Notes: generated from the letters alone by a model not told the origin. 64,000 bases of DNA from Raffaelea ambrosiae (GCA_002778195.1 PCDI01000006.1:1369950-1433949), one strand, 5' to 3'. Counted from the stretch's first letter, positions 11,800 to 22,540 are shown. Numbers and translations: made by a program.

Positions 11800-14118
11800 T
11801 CAATTTGCATGACTCAGGTTTGATATGTCTAGGGGGTTGCTGGATGGCGGCGGAGGTGCAGAAACAGGGATGGGAGGGAGAGGAGATTGGGCAAAAGAGG
11901 CAGCAGCAGCAGTGGAGGTGGGAACGGATGCAGAGGCAGAAGAGGCTGATGAGGCTGTTGGAGGGAGAGCAGAAGTGAGGGCCGTCGGGAGCGTGGGCGG
12001 TGCCGAATATGGCGAGATCGCTGGAGATGGCCCAGAAGAGCCACCAGGACCACCAGGACCACCAGGACCACCGGCCGCCTGGACAGGCACGGCGGGGACG
12101 GTGTCGGGAGACACGCTCGACGACGACGGCGGCGACGTCGACTCGCTCGTGCCCAGCAGGTCCTCCTCGTGGGTCATCGGCGTCGCGGCCGAGGCATGGG
12201 TTCCGGCGGCGGCCACTGTTTGGCCCGGACCAGAAGCACCCGAAGCAGAAGAAGCCGCAGCCGCAGCCGCTCCTTCTCCCGTGTTCGCTTCTGCTCCCAC
12301 TTCCCCTGCCGCTGTTTCGGCGGCGGCTGCTGCCGCCGCCGCCGCCGCCGCCGCTACGCCCCGCAGCGGCCGCTTCCGCGCCCGCTTGCGCGGGATGTGG
12401 TCGTGGTGCTCCCGCAGGATGCGCGTCACCGTGTAGGCCGAGATCCCGTAGGACGCGCCCAGCGCCAGCCCGGCCTCGCGCCCCGACTTTTCCACCTCGC
12501 GCACAATGGCCAGCTCCTCCTCGTCGGCCAGCTTGCGCGGGCGGCCCGACCGCGGCCGCGGCGAGATCGACCGCGCCGTGTTCCACCGCTTCAGCGCGTT
12601 GCGCACCGTGTGCATCGACACCCCGAACACGTCCGACACCGCGTGCCGGCTCAGGCCCGACGCGATGGCCGTCACAATGGCTATGCGCGTGTCCGACGAC
12701 AGCTCGCCCTTGTGCGGCCGGCCGGCGTCGAGCTGCGCGGCCAGCACCCGGAGTTCGGAGAGGTCGCGCTTGCCTGCGGCGTTGCCGCTGCCGCTGCCAC
12801 CGGCGCCGGCATTGGACCCGTGGGGGCCGGGGCTGCCGGACTTGTGCAGGTTGTAGCGCGTGGCGGAGCCGATTTCCATGTCCAGGTCGAGGGGCGGGTG
12901 GTTGTGTTGGTGCGGCGGCGGCGGAGCAGGATGGGTGGGCGGCGCTGTCGGTGCGGCCGTCGTCGTAGTCGTAGGAGGCGGTGCGGCCGTGGTGGACGAG
13001 GCCGACGGTGGCGAGCGAGTCGGTCCTGAACCAAACGGGGCCGAAGACGAGAGCGTCGGTTCTGGCTGGGTCGGGGGGGATGTCAGTCCGGGTCCTGGAG
13101 CCGGTGCAGACATCGGTGACGGTCCCGGTCCCGGTCCTGGTCCTGATGTCGATGCCGATGTTGGCGCATGTGTTGGTCCCATGTGGCTTTGATGCGATGC
13201 TTCGTTGACAGATACCGGTGCCAGGTTCGGTCCCGGCCCCGATAGCAATGGCGGTCCGGACATGCTCGACGACATGGACCCCGCCATGTTCCCAGACATG
13301 GAAGACGACATGGATGATGACATGGGCCCCGACATGGGCCCCGACCTGGGCGACATGCCCGGCCGTGGCAGCATCATGGACGTCGGACTGGCCGGCACAT
13401 GGGCAGCCGGCAGTGGTGACTGCGGCGGCGGCAGCGTATAGGCCGGGTAGAAGCTGCCGTGGTCTTTGGCTTGTTGCTGTTGCTGCTGCTGCTGCTGTTG
13501 TTGCTGCTGTTGTTGCTGTTGCTGTCTGCGCTGGTGGTGCTGGGCAGCGTGGACGGGATGGCTGGTTGGGGTGGTATGGCTATGGGCGTGGTGCGCGGTA
13601 TGGCTGGTAGGACTCGCGCGTGCTGTATGGCTGCTGAGGCTGTTGAGGCTGTTAAGGCTGTTAAGGCTAGGGGCGTGGTGGCTGCCGGTGTGGTGTGGGC
13701 TGTGCGGGCTGTGCGGGCTGTGTGGACTGTGCGTCCGGTGGTGTCCACTATGGCCATGTGGTGAACGTGCATGCACGTTGTGCGGAGGATAGGCCACCGA
13801 GGTGGGTGGTGGGAGCATGGGTGGTCTGGGCAGTGGAGGTGGTCCGATGGAGTGGTGTAGGGGCGACTGCGGTGCGTGCATGGGCTGGCGTGGGCCTTGT
13901 TGTGGCGGCCCCTGTGGCGGGCCTTGTAGTGGATGTGCCTGTGGATGCCCCTGTGGATGCCCCTGTGGATGTCCCTGTGGCGGCCCCTGTAGTAGTCCCT
14001 GTAGTGGATGTCCTTGTAGTGGCGGTGGTGGTGGCCCAGGCTGGGCGCGCAAGTGTGGCGATGGCACGGCAGACGAGCTGCCGCTGTTGTTGGGGAGGCT
14101 CGGCGGCAGCCGTGTCAT
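11800..14118 (-). CDS. Low-complexity protein with Tc1/mariner-type helix-turn-helix DNA-binding region
   Basis: Single-exon frame of 772 residues from the ATG at 14118; the frame is open further upstream but that sequence looks like leader. The N-terminal 450 residues are Pro/His/Ser-rich, with GHPQ repeats, a polyglutamine run of about 20 (near 195-215) and Met-Ser repeats. Residues about 450-585 form a two-part helix-turn-helix region: LSRHAVSDVFGVSMHTVRNALKRW, then the linker RPRSGRPRKL, then a second helical unit (YGISAYTVTRILREH) ending in a basic block (RKRARKR). This layout and the GRPRK linker resemble the N-terminal DNA-binding domain of Tc1/mariner transposases. No DDE/D catalytic domain follows; the C-terminus is poly-Ala and Ser/Pro-rich. 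I infer a nuclear DNA-binding protein, perhaps a domesticated transposase domain. It shares a divergent promoter with CTF18. Confidence 0.75.
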   Translation of the reverse strand: MTRLPPSLPNNSGSSSAVPSPHLRAQPGPPPPPLQGHPLQGLLQGPPQGHPQGHPQGHPQAHPLQGPPQGPPQQGPRQPMHAPQSPLHHSIGPPPLPRPPMLPPPTSVAYPPHNVHARSPHGHSGHHRTHSPHSPHSPHSPHHTGSHHAPSLNSLNSLNSLSSHTARASPTSHTAHHAHSHTTPTSHPVHAAQHHQRRQQQQQQQQQQQQQQQQQQAKDHGSFYPAYTLPPPQSPLPAAHVPASPTSMMLPRPGMSPRSGPMSGPMSSSMSSSMSGNMAGSMSSSMSGPPLLSGPGPNLAPVSVNEASHQSHMGPTHAPTSASTSGPGPGPGPSPMSAPAPGPGLTSPPTQPEPTLSSSAPFGSGPTRSPPSASSTTAAPPPTTTTTAAPTAPPTHPAPPPPHQHNHPPLDLDMEIGSATRYNLHKSGSPGPHGSNAGAGGSGSGNAAGKRDLSELRVLAAQLDAGRPHKGELSSDTRIAIVTAIASGLSRHAVSDVFGVSMHTVRNALKRWNTARSISPRPRSGRPRKLADEEELAIVREVEKSGREAGLALGASYGISAYTVTRILREHHDHIPRKRARKRPLRGVAAAAAAAAAAAAETAAGEVGAEANTGEGAAAAAASSASGASGPGQTVAAAGTHASAATPMTHEEDLLGTSESTSPPSSSSVSPDTVPAVPVQAAGGPGGPGGPGGSSGPSPAISPYSAPPTLPTALTSALPPTASSASSASASVPTSTAAAASFAQSPLPPIPVSAPPPPSSNPLDISNLSHAN
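13471..13535 (-). repeat. CAG/CAA polyglutamine tract
   Basis: Interrupted CAG/CAA repeat (minus strand) encoding about 20 consecutive glutamines within the HTH protein. The mix of CAG and CAA codons suggests a tract kept at the protein level rather than a fresh expansion. Confidence 0.85.
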
Positions 14119-14874
14119 ATCTTGGGGCAGAGCGACAGCAAAACGAGAAAATGACAGAATGACAGACAATGGAGAATCTGGAGAAAATGGAGACAAAAAA
14201 AGAGTGGAAAAGATATGGTCTGATCGAGAACGAGAATATATAAAAATAAAAGGGAGGGAGGAAAAACAAAAGCAAGGACGCGGGATGGTGGGAGGCGCAA
14301 GGTAAAAAGAGAAAGAGAAAAGAAGCCGCCGAGTGGTTTAATACGGGTTTCATAGGCCTGTTTAATAGGGCGATATTTTGTCTTGTCAGGTGTGGTGCAG
14401 AGAGTGGTCGCGATGGGGAGACAAATGCGCAGACAAATGTGCAGCTTTTTGTGTTAGTCGGTTTGGGAAGCAGAGCCAATCTGGTGGTCCTGCCTCGGTG
14501 GGTTTGGGCGCCTGGTGGCACGCCTGGGAAGCGAGCGCTCCTGGTCGAGCCTGTCAGGCGGCCCATCACGGTTGGCGGTCCTGGACCGTCTCTTGCAAGC
14601 AATCAGCTTGGGCGGATTTTCATGGTCGTTCTAATAAGTATTACCTGGCCGTTGTTCCCGTTGATGGAGTGATTTGGCCGGGTTGATTGCAGGACAGGGG
14701 GAGGGGGGGGTATTGGAGTGGTGTCAGGCGGTGTTAGCTGATACGAGATGCCACAGCGATATTGTGAGCGTGCACAAGTACCCCCTAACACCCCAGAACT
14801 CGCAGAAATTAGCCTCTCTCTGGGCGCTCTTTGGGCGCTCTTTCGTCTGCCCGGCTCTCGTGGCCCGGCCACCA

Positions 14875-14895
14875 CCCCCCCCCCCCCCCCCCCCC
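14875..14895. repeat. C21 homopolymer
   Basis: Twenty-one consecutive C on the + strand, followed by AGGG. The exact length is likely to be uncertain in the assembly. Confidence 0.85.
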
Positions 14896-15259
14896 AGGGC
14901 CACAGACCACCCGGCGCCTACGAGCGTGTGACCAGCCCTGCTCTCGCCTGGTTCCCCTGCGTAGGAGAAGTCCCTGGCATCCGGGGGGATCTTCCTGCTC
15001 TCCCCTGGTCTTTCGTCCTGTGCATTTTTCTGGCACACCCACTCTACACCGTATGCGTCCATGTGGCCATTCTTGCGTGTCTTGCAAAAAAGCCGCCGAC
15101 TGGGCCGCGGAAATAGGCCTAGCAACGGCCATGCCCGCACGTTCGGCAGGCCATTTCTCGCATGTTGACAGCATGCGCGTAATGTTTTTGCTGCTGCTCG
15201 CTGCCGTTTCTGAGAGTGCCTACACGGCACTAATACCACTGTTTACCAGAGATCATGGT

Positions 15260-15277
15260 CACGTGATGTACCACGTG
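15260..15277. promoter_or_regulatory. paired CACGTG E-boxes
   Basis: Two perfect CACGTG hexamers, the first inside the 8-base palindrome TCACGTGA preceded by G (a Cbf1-like GTCACGTG core). They lie in the divergent HTH gene / CTF18 promoter region. Motif presence is seen; binding is inferred. Confidence 0.4.
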
Positions 15278-15525
15278 GATAGCGGAAAGGCGGCCGGTCT
15301 CCACTACATCGGCAGACCCAAAACGGAAAGTCCAACGCGCTCGTGTAAGTGGGACGCGACGCGTCCTGGGGGGGAAGGGGGGCAGCGCAGTAAATTCACA
15401 GAATCCGCACGGAGCAATCTAACTGCACAGGTAGCCCCAACTACGACTTCACAGCAGGTCAACTGTTGACAGAGCTGCACACCCATCGGACTGTCACAGC
15501 TGTTCGTCGACACACACCTCCCACA

Positions 15526-18500
15526 ATGCTTGCCACGCAGCCAGCACCCCTTCGTGCCGACACCAGCATGGACGCGCCTCCTGCTGGCGCGCACCCACGG
15601 CCACGAGCACTCGCCGGCTTCCTCGACGACGACTCTGACGATGAGGACGACGCCCAGAACACCCAGGCCCGACAGGACGGCTCGCCGCCGCCGGCAAAGA
15701 AACGCATGCTGGAGCAGCCGCCGACGGGGGAGGACACGGCCACGTTCCTGAACCCAGCCGTGGACGAGGTAAACCTGTACTCGGACAAGTCGGTGGACAA
15801 GTCGATGGACAAGTCGATGGACAAGTCGATGGACAGGGCCATGGAAGCAGACGACCTGCCCGACGACCTCCCAGACAGCCTGGACGAGATCCCAGATGCA
15901 CAGCAAAGACAGTCGCAGCTGGTCGACGAGCAGGACCGCTACGACCTCCTCTTTGGCGCCGCGCGCGAGAGCATCCTGCTCGAATCGGAGTCGCGGCCGT
16001 TCCAGATCCAGACCTGCTCCGGGCACTCGATCCCGGTGCGGCAGCGGACAACGCGCAAGGCTGTTTCCTACGAGACCATGGTGGCGGCACGCTCGCGCAC
16101 CAGGGAAGGCAGGGCCAAGCGGAGCTACTACGGCATTGACATCCACGAACTGATTGACGGGGCCAAGAAGGAGCTGTCCGAGAAGGAGGCCGAGACGAAG
16201 AAGCAGGAGAAGGCCAGGCAAGAGAAGGAAGAGAAAGAACGACAAGAGCGGGACGAGAGACTGGACAAGGAGAAGGGGAAGCAACGGGAGACCGCCATGA
16301 GCGACCAGTCGAGCCATCGTCCCCATCCCACGGACGTCGACCAAGATACCCAACGACACGAACAGCCCACCCGGAAAGCCAGGAAAGCCAAACGCAACCC
16401 AGCCAACATGCTCTGGACGGAAAAGTACCGCGCCCGCAACTTTCTCGACCTGGTCGGCGACGACCTCACCAACCGGCTGGTGCTCCGCTGGCTCAAGCGC
16501 TGGGACCCGATTGTGTTCCCGCACGCGGCCAAGAAGCGGCCGGGGACGGTGGGCGGCGGCGGCATGATGCGGCGTCCCGGTGGTGCTCCCAGTGGTGCTC
16601 CCGGCGGTGCTCCCGGCGGTGCTCCCGGTGCAGCAGGCGGCGCGGCCCGTTCTGCCAACGCCTCCAGAACCCAAGAGGAGGAGGAGAGACCGCTCCGCAA
16701 GATCCTCATCCTGGCGGGCCCGCCCGGGCTCGGCAAGACCACGCTGGCCCACGTGTGCGCGCGGCAGGCGGGCTACGAAGTCCTGGAGATCAACGCCAGC
16801 GACGACCGCAGCCGCGATGTGGTCAACGGGCGCATCCGGACCAGCCTGGGCACGGAGAGTGTCAAGACGCTGGACAACAGCCGGCAGCAGCAGACGACGA
16901 CGGTGGCGCGGCCGGTCTGCGTGGTGGTCGACGAGGTCGACGGCGTGGTCAGCGGCAGCGGTGCGTCCGGCGAGGGCGGCTTTGTGAAGGCGCTGATCGA
17001 CCTCGTTCTGGCCGACCAGAGGAACGGGGGTGGCGGAGGCCGCCCGCCTGGCACAGCAGCCACGGCTGCCGCCGCCTCGAAAGGTAAGCGGGGCAGAAAA
17101 GACGACTTCCGGCAGATGCGGCCGCTGGTTCTCATCTGCAACGACGTGTACCACGCCTCGCTGCGGCCGCTGCGGCAGTCCGGGCTCGCGGAGATTGTGC
17201 ACGTGGGCAAGCCGTCGGTCGACGCGGTGGTGACGCGGCTCAAGACCATCTTTGAAAAGGAGGGGATCCCGTGCGAGAAGGAGGCGGCGCGCAAGATCTG
17301 CGAGGCGGCCTGGGGCATGGCCACGGGCGCCGAGGCGCGGCGCGGTGCCGAGAGCACGGCGGAGGGCGACCTGCGGGGTGTGATGGTGGTGGGCGAGTGG
17401 GTGGCGAGGCGGCTGCGGGCGGCCGCCGAGGCCGACGCGGCCGACCCGACCAAGGCATCGTCCCGGGGAGCGGCTCCGGCTCCGCCGCGGCTGACCCGCT
17501 TCTGGGTCGACCAGTACGTCATGCCCGACCTGGCCCAGGGCGGTGATTCGGCAGGAGGAGGTGGCGGCGGCGCGCGCGGTATCGGCCGCGGCGGCGTCCG
17601 CGAGATTGTCACCCGGGTCTTCCAGGAGGGTGCCGGGTTCCCCAAAACGGCCGCGTTTGGTCTCTCTGGCGCAGGCAACCACAAGCGCTACCGGCACGAG
17701 CAGCCGCAGGAGCAGATGAGCTTCGCGGAGCACCAGCACCGGTACGCGAGCGAGCGGCTGCGGGCGATGATCGACACGAGCGGGGACGTCGACCGGATTG
17801 TGGGGGACATTTTTGCGGCGTACCCGCTGCGGGAGTTCAACGACGACGCGTACCTGTCGAAGCCGGACGCGGCGTACGAGTGGCTGCACTTCCACGACGC
17901 CTGTGCGCGGCGGATCTACGCCCACCAGGACTGGGAGCTGCTGGCCTACAGCAGCCAGCCGGTGCTGGCGTGCCACCAGCTGTTTGCGTCGTCGAAGCGC
18001 TACGTGCCGACGGACGACACGCCGGAGGCGGGCCCCCCGGGGCCCTTTAGCGGGCCGAGGGCCGACTTTGCCGCCCGCGAGGCCGAGAAGCACAACCGCG
18101 CCGCCCTGCAGGCCATCCAGGCCGAGCTGCCCCTGCCCCTGCTGCGGGCGTTCCGCAACGCCGACGACCTGGCGGCCGACTTCTTGCCGTATGTGGTGCG
18201 GCTGGTGTCGCCGGACGTGAAACCGGTGCTGGTGAACCTGGGGAGCAGCGCGGGCGGCTCCAACAACACCGGGAACAGCACGACGGTGGCGAGCGTCCGC
18301 CGGGAGAGCGAGAAGGTGCTGGTGAAGCGGGCGGCGGCGGTGCTGGCGGAGCTGGGCATCCGGCTGCAGCGGGGGATGCTGGAGGACACGGGCGCCGGAG
18401 GCGTGCCGACGGGGCGGCCGCAATGGGTGTACCGCATGGATCCGTAAGTGGCTCCATTGTTCTTTTTTTGCCTCTCCTTTCTTACTCTAGTCACGTTTGT

Positions 18501-19095
18501 TTCTTTTTCTTCTTCTTCTTCTTCTTCGTCTTCTTCGTCTTCGTCTTCTTCTTCTCTTTCCCTCCCTTTGGCTCTTTTCTAACAATACAGGGACATCGAC
18601 TCTCTTGCGTCGTTCGAGACGGCCTCCTCCCTCATCATGGCCAGCCACGCGCCGACGCGGTATGCTGTCCGGCAGGTGCTCGACCAGGAGCTGCGCAAGA
18701 CGCTGGCCCAGCGGGCGAGCGACGCGCGGCAGGCACGGTTCCAGGCCGGGCACGCGCTTGGCGACGGAGCGGCTGTGGGCAAGGAAAAGGTGCGCCAGCA
18801 CACCACGATGGAGTCCACCAAGAAGGAGGCCAAACTGCCCGACGCGATTGGCGTCAAGCGCGACTTTTTCGGGCGCATCATCGCGCCGGCGCCGCGTCCG
18901 CCGCGGCCGTTGCAGGACGGCGACGGCAATGCGCAGCGGCACAAGCAGGGCAAGTCGGACGCGCGGTTCTACGACGAGGACGGCGAAGCAAGGGAGGACA
19001 CGGAGAAGACGCGCGTGTGGGTGTCGTTCCACGAAGGGCTAAACAATGCGGTGCGGAAGCCGATTTCTCTGGAGGAGTTTATGCGGGGGCTGTAA
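15526..19095 (+). CDS. ctf18: Chromosome transmission fidelity protein 18 (alternative clamp-loader large subunit)
   Basis: Exons 15526-18443 and 18591-19095 give 1140 residues. The 147-nt intron has donor GTAAGT and acceptor CTAACAATACAG, and contains a TTC-rich repeat. After an acidic, repeat-containing N-terminus (DKSMDKSMDKSM near residue 90) comes the RFC-type entry motif MLWTEKYRARNFLDLVGDD (from residue 295), Walker A LAGPPGLGKTT (about 396-406), ITHERE-like EINASDDRS, and Walker B VVVDEVDG (about 466). A Gly-Ala-Pro insert precedes Walker A. The C-terminal exon (SFETASSLIMASHAPTRYAVRQ, DFFGRI) is the conserved tail used to bind Dcc1-Ctf8. The family loads PCNA and promotes sister chromatid cohesion and the replication checkpoint. 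The start at 15526 is the first ATG in frame. Confidence 0.92.
18505..18560 (+). repeat. TTC/TCG pyrimidine repeat in CTF18 intron
   Basis: A CTT/TCG triplet-like pyrimidine repeat fills the middle of the CTF18 intron, upstream of its branch point. It probably acts only as an extended polypyrimidine stretch. Confidence 0.75.
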
Positions 19096-20780
19096 AAGAG
19101 GAACGGGGCCAACTTGGTCATAGGAAGCGTCCTTTCTTTTTTGGGGGGGGATACTAGAAGCAATGAACATATGAAGGCATGCAATAAAAAACATTCATTC
19201 AGACTGCCTTCGCGAGGCCGACACGGGCCTGTTTGTTCCGCTCCGTGGCACATTGAAGGAGAGCGTAATTCAAACAAGACTGGGCGAGAAGCCGCCCAAG
19301 AGATTGCGTGTGGAGGCTCGTGCCTGGTGTTCACGGTTCTGCTGTGTGGTTTTCGTGAGGCTACATTGTGTGAGGCTTTGGGTCCGAGAGTGGGATTGCC
19401 GTGGGATTGCCGTAGGATTGCATCCGCCTTTTCCGTCTCCGTTTGGCTGCATCTCTTTCCTCCCTGTCCGACGTATACGGGCAAAGCATGGGATCTGGTA
19501 TGCGTTTGTCTTTTCCGCCTTACAGACAATTGTGTTTCCACACAGCGACAGAGCCGTTCAGTAGGGTTCTTGGGTGGAACACAATACGGCCAGTTCTGAA
19601 CATGAAGACTCCACTTGTAAACTATACTTGGAAATACACCGTCCCGGTTCCCTTCTCACTATCGTCGCGGCTGTTCAGCCCTGACGGCGCCACGAACACC
19701 AGGACGGACCATTGGTCTTGCTTCACATGTCCAGTGGCAGTTGTTTGGCACAGTCTTGGGACGGGGCTCACAGTTTCAGTAAACGGGTGTATTATGAGTG
19801 TCTGCAGCCAAAAAAACGACAGTACAAGCAAGCATCCAATCGAGCCAGGTCTGAGTACATGAAAGCAAAAACAGAGGAGGCGCGAGACTGGCGAGGGGCG
19901 TGACGGGGGCAAGAGTACAAGTGATGTTGGAACGGCGATCGGCCGTTGATGTGGGAGAACAGGGAATTCAACAAAAAGAAAAGACAAAGACGACAAAACA
20001 GAACAAAACAAAACAAAGGAGAGGAGGTCAAGACTGAATGAAACGACAACCACACACCACAACCTCAACAATCAAATGAAAAGCAACCCCAGTTGAATCA
20101 ACGCAGTTGGGGCCAGCCAGCTGCGGACAAACAAGGCTGCAGATGAGGCCGATAGCGGAGTATCACAGCCTCGCGTCTCCAGCGGGCCGCGTGCTGCCCT
20201 GTACGCGTGAATGTATGCCCAAGTGCTGTGTACAGGAAACAGACAGGAGCCGAACAAGAATGGGGTCCATCCAAAACAGCGCCAACGAGCCCAAGCCGAC
20301 CATGCCATGGAACGTGTCCTTACGTGTCATGCAACAATAGCAGGTCGGCACAAGTGATCGTGCACGACGAGGGCGGCTGGTGTCGACGTCACGTGAGATT
20401 GAGTGTTGGCTCACGGTGGACCGCCCCCCCCCCAAGCTCGGGGCGCTTCCAACTCCCAATCTTGAAGTCGGCTCGCTCGCCCGTACCAGGTAGTTTCTGC
20501 AAGCCCCTGGGCGGCCCAGCAAGGCCAAGAAGGACATGTTTGGGTGTTCAAGGCACCGGGTGTGGTCGTATGGGGGGAGGCAGGACAGGCGGGGGACCAT
20601 ACAGACGGTTTTTTTTATTTTTTATTTTTTCGGTCCATACACGTGGCTCGTCGTCTCTTGGAATGCATCCACCCATCCACAGGATCATGGCCATTCATTC
20701 GTGCGGGAGGACATGCGTAGACTATGTACAGAAGGCCATGGGTGTCTCCTCGTGGCTCGCCTGCTCCCGCCTGCTCCCGC
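19096..20780. other. convergent intergenic region CTF18 / GDPD
   Basis: 1.7 kb between convergent stop codons. No open frame has recognisable protein content. It contains a CACGTG inside GACGTCACGTGA (20386-20397) and A-rich stretches near 19970-20020 compatible with 3' UTR sequence. Confidence 0.55.
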
Positions 20781-22106
20781 CTAGATCTGGATATCAAAGC
20801 AGTTGGCATAGTACGTCGCCGTGGCGCTCCAGTCGGAAAACAGCCCGATGATGCCAATCTGCCGCCACAGCACGTCCACCAGCCGGTAGATGTCGCCGTC
20901 GCGCCGGATCCCGTCCGCCACGGAACTGTAGTAGTAGTCGTCGCCGGCGCTGCCCGTGGAGATGGGCGGCGACCGCTCCAGGCTCCACGCCATGATCTGC
21001 AGGCCCAGCGCGCGGGCCTGCTCCGCGTAGCGGCTGGGCACGATCGCGCCGGTGCGATTGTCGTACGTCAGCAGGTACGGGATCGGCGGCGCCACGACGC
21101 GCACGCCGTCCTGCTGGTAGCGCGTCAGGTTCTGCACGGCCAGCGGCAGCGTCTCGGGGGTGTCGCCCGTCTCGTCCAGGTAGACAGCCTGGCGGCCAAA
21201 GGCGGGCTCGTGGCGCAGCCAGTACAGAATGTCGCGGTACTGGAAGCTCTGGGCCCAGACGCGGTGGGCGGGCACGCCCATCGCCCGGAAGGTGTCGACG
21301 AGCTGCTGGGCGTAGGCGTCCTGCGTGTAGGTGCCCTGGAAGGGCATGGCCACCTCGGGGGCCTTGAGCTCGGGCGTGAAGTCGAGCCCCAGCGACGCCG
21401 TCAGGGCAATGTGCTCCCGCAGGCTCAGCACGGTCGCGCACGTGTTCTCGTACAGGTCGGTCCGCCAGCGCGGGGTGCCGCCGTGCAGGTAGTCCGCGGG
21501 CGTGGTGGCGCTGCTGTTGCTGCCGTCCATCTTGGCGCACAGCGTCTTGAACTCGGCCAGCGTGATGTCGCTGGTGCAGCACCGGGCCGAGGCGGAGGTG
21601 CCGGTGGTCGCGTTGGCCGGCGCAAACGGCTGCGTGCACTTGGCGTTGAGCGGCGTGTCCACAATGTTGGTGGTCGTGTGCAGGTCGCACTGGCTGTGGC
21701 GGCAGACGAGCTCGCGGTCGGCCGTGAAGGCCACGTCGCACTCGAGGATGCCGGCGCCCATGCGCGCGCCGGCCAGCGCCGACTGCAGCGAGTGCTCGGG
21801 GATCTCCAGCGTGCCGCCGCCGCGGTGCGACACCGACCACTTGGACGGCTTCATCGCCTTGTTCCAGCACGACTGCAGCTTCGTCTTGAGGTCGCCCTCG
21901 TCCAGGTCGTCGACCAGATAGTACGGCCGCGGACCCAGCTGCACCTGCGTGATCGGCTCGTACCGGAAGGCGGCAAACTCGTCGTCGCTGCCGCCGCCGG
22001 TTCCGTTGCCGTTGCCGTTGCCGTTGCCCGGCGTGCAGGAGGATCTGGTGGGCGCAGCCATGGCCACGGCAGCGAGGCCGGCCAAGACGGAGATGGCGAT
22101 GCGCAT
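20781..22106 (-). CDS. Secreted glycerophosphodiester phosphodiesterase family protein
   Basis: Single exon, 441 residues. A signal peptide is visible (MRIAISVLAGLAAVAMAAPT, cleavage after about Ala18), so the product is probably secreted or in the vacuole/cell wall. A Gly-Asn repeat follows (about 27-34). The GDPD TIM-barrel active-site pattern is present: HRGGG (94-98) with the catalytic His and Arg, then LECDVAFTADRELVCRHS with metal-binding Glu122 and Asp124 and second His137. Several NxS/T sites and paired cysteines fit an extracellular enzyme. It is expected to release glycerol-3-phosphate from glycerophosphodiesters, a phosphate-scavenging role, but substrate is unknown. Two CACGTG motifs lie 430 and 580 bases upstream (22535, 22687). 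Confidence 0.88.
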   Translation of the reverse strand: MRIAISVLAGLAAVAMAAPTRSSCTPGNGNGNGNGTGGGSDDEFAAFRYEPITQVQLGPRPYYLVDDLDEGDLKTKLQSCWNKAMKPSKWSVSHRGGGTLEIPEHSLQSALAGARMGAGILECDVAFTADRELVCRHSQCDLHTTTNIVDTPLNAKCTQPFAPANATTGTSASARCCTSDITLAEFKTLCAKMDGSNSSATTPADYLHGGTPRWRTDLYENTCATVLSLREHIALTASLGLDFTPELKAPEVAMPFQGTYTQDAYAQQLVDTFRAMGVPAHRVWAQSFQYRDILYWLRHEPAFGRQAVYLDETGDTPETLPLAVQNLTRYQQDGVRVVAPPIPYLLTYDNRTGAIVPSRYAEQARALGLQIMAWSLERSPPISTGSAGDDYYYSSVADGIRRDGDIYRLVDVLWRQIGIIGLFSDWSATATYYANCFDIQI

Positions 22107-22534
22107 GTGGAGGGAGGAGCAGTCGTCTCTGAAGAAGGAACTGTTGAACTACGCTCACAAAGTCGACGGACAACAACAGCGCAAGATGGAGAGGGTTGTC
22201 CGAGATAAAGAAGCCTGGCGGAACAGAGGACAAGCTCTGGAAGCGTTCGCCATGGACGGGGTAGCTCAGCTGGTTATTATAGGACCGGCAAGCTGTTTTT
22301 GTTTTCGTTTTTACATAGTTAACTAGTATCTGCACCCACCCCCCAACTTGGACGGGTACACCGCAGATACATGCCCCTTTGGGAAGGCAAGCTCTTATCC
22401 TAGCTTCGCCATGGTGTTGCCTCGCCAGCTTGAACGACCTTGCCAGGCCTGGAAAACGTGCAGAAGCCTGCGAGAGCGGGCACCCTTGGCACAATGAAGC
22501 CCTCGGTCTGTTTGAAGGGGGAGGGACATCGATC

Positions 22535-22540
22535 CACGTG
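22535..22540. promoter_or_regulatory. CACGTG E-box upstream of GDPD
   Basis: Perfect CACGTG within CCACGTGG, about 430 bases upstream of the GDPD start codon. CACGTG is the core bound by Pho4/NUC-1 phosphate-starvation regulators, which fits the product, but other bHLH proteins bind it too. Confidence 0.35.

Larger units (their letters stand above)
14119..15525. promoter_or_regulatory. divergent upstream region HTH gene / CTF18
   Basis: 1.4 kb between divergent start codons. It contains a 21-base C homopolymer (14875-14895) and two CACGTG motifs 12 bases apart (15260-15265, 15272-15277) about 250 bases upstream of the CTF18 ATG. No coding gene was recognised. Confidence 0.6.

Noticed and set aside
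14875..14895. C21 tract followed by AG as a 3' splice site of a hidden gene
   Set aside because: It resembles the poly-C acceptors elsewhere, but no convincing coding sequence follows on the + strand before CTF18.
15304..18423. Open frame of about 1040 codons antisense to CTF18, and similar ones opposite FAS beta, THO2 and GDPD
   Set aside because: Same codon-bias artefact; all are Arg/His/Leu-rich shadows of the real genes.
22258..22280. tRNA-like string GGGTAGCTCAGCTGGTTA
   Set aside because: It resembles a D-arm/A box, but no GGTTCGA-type B box or pairing acceptor stem follows within tRNA distance.
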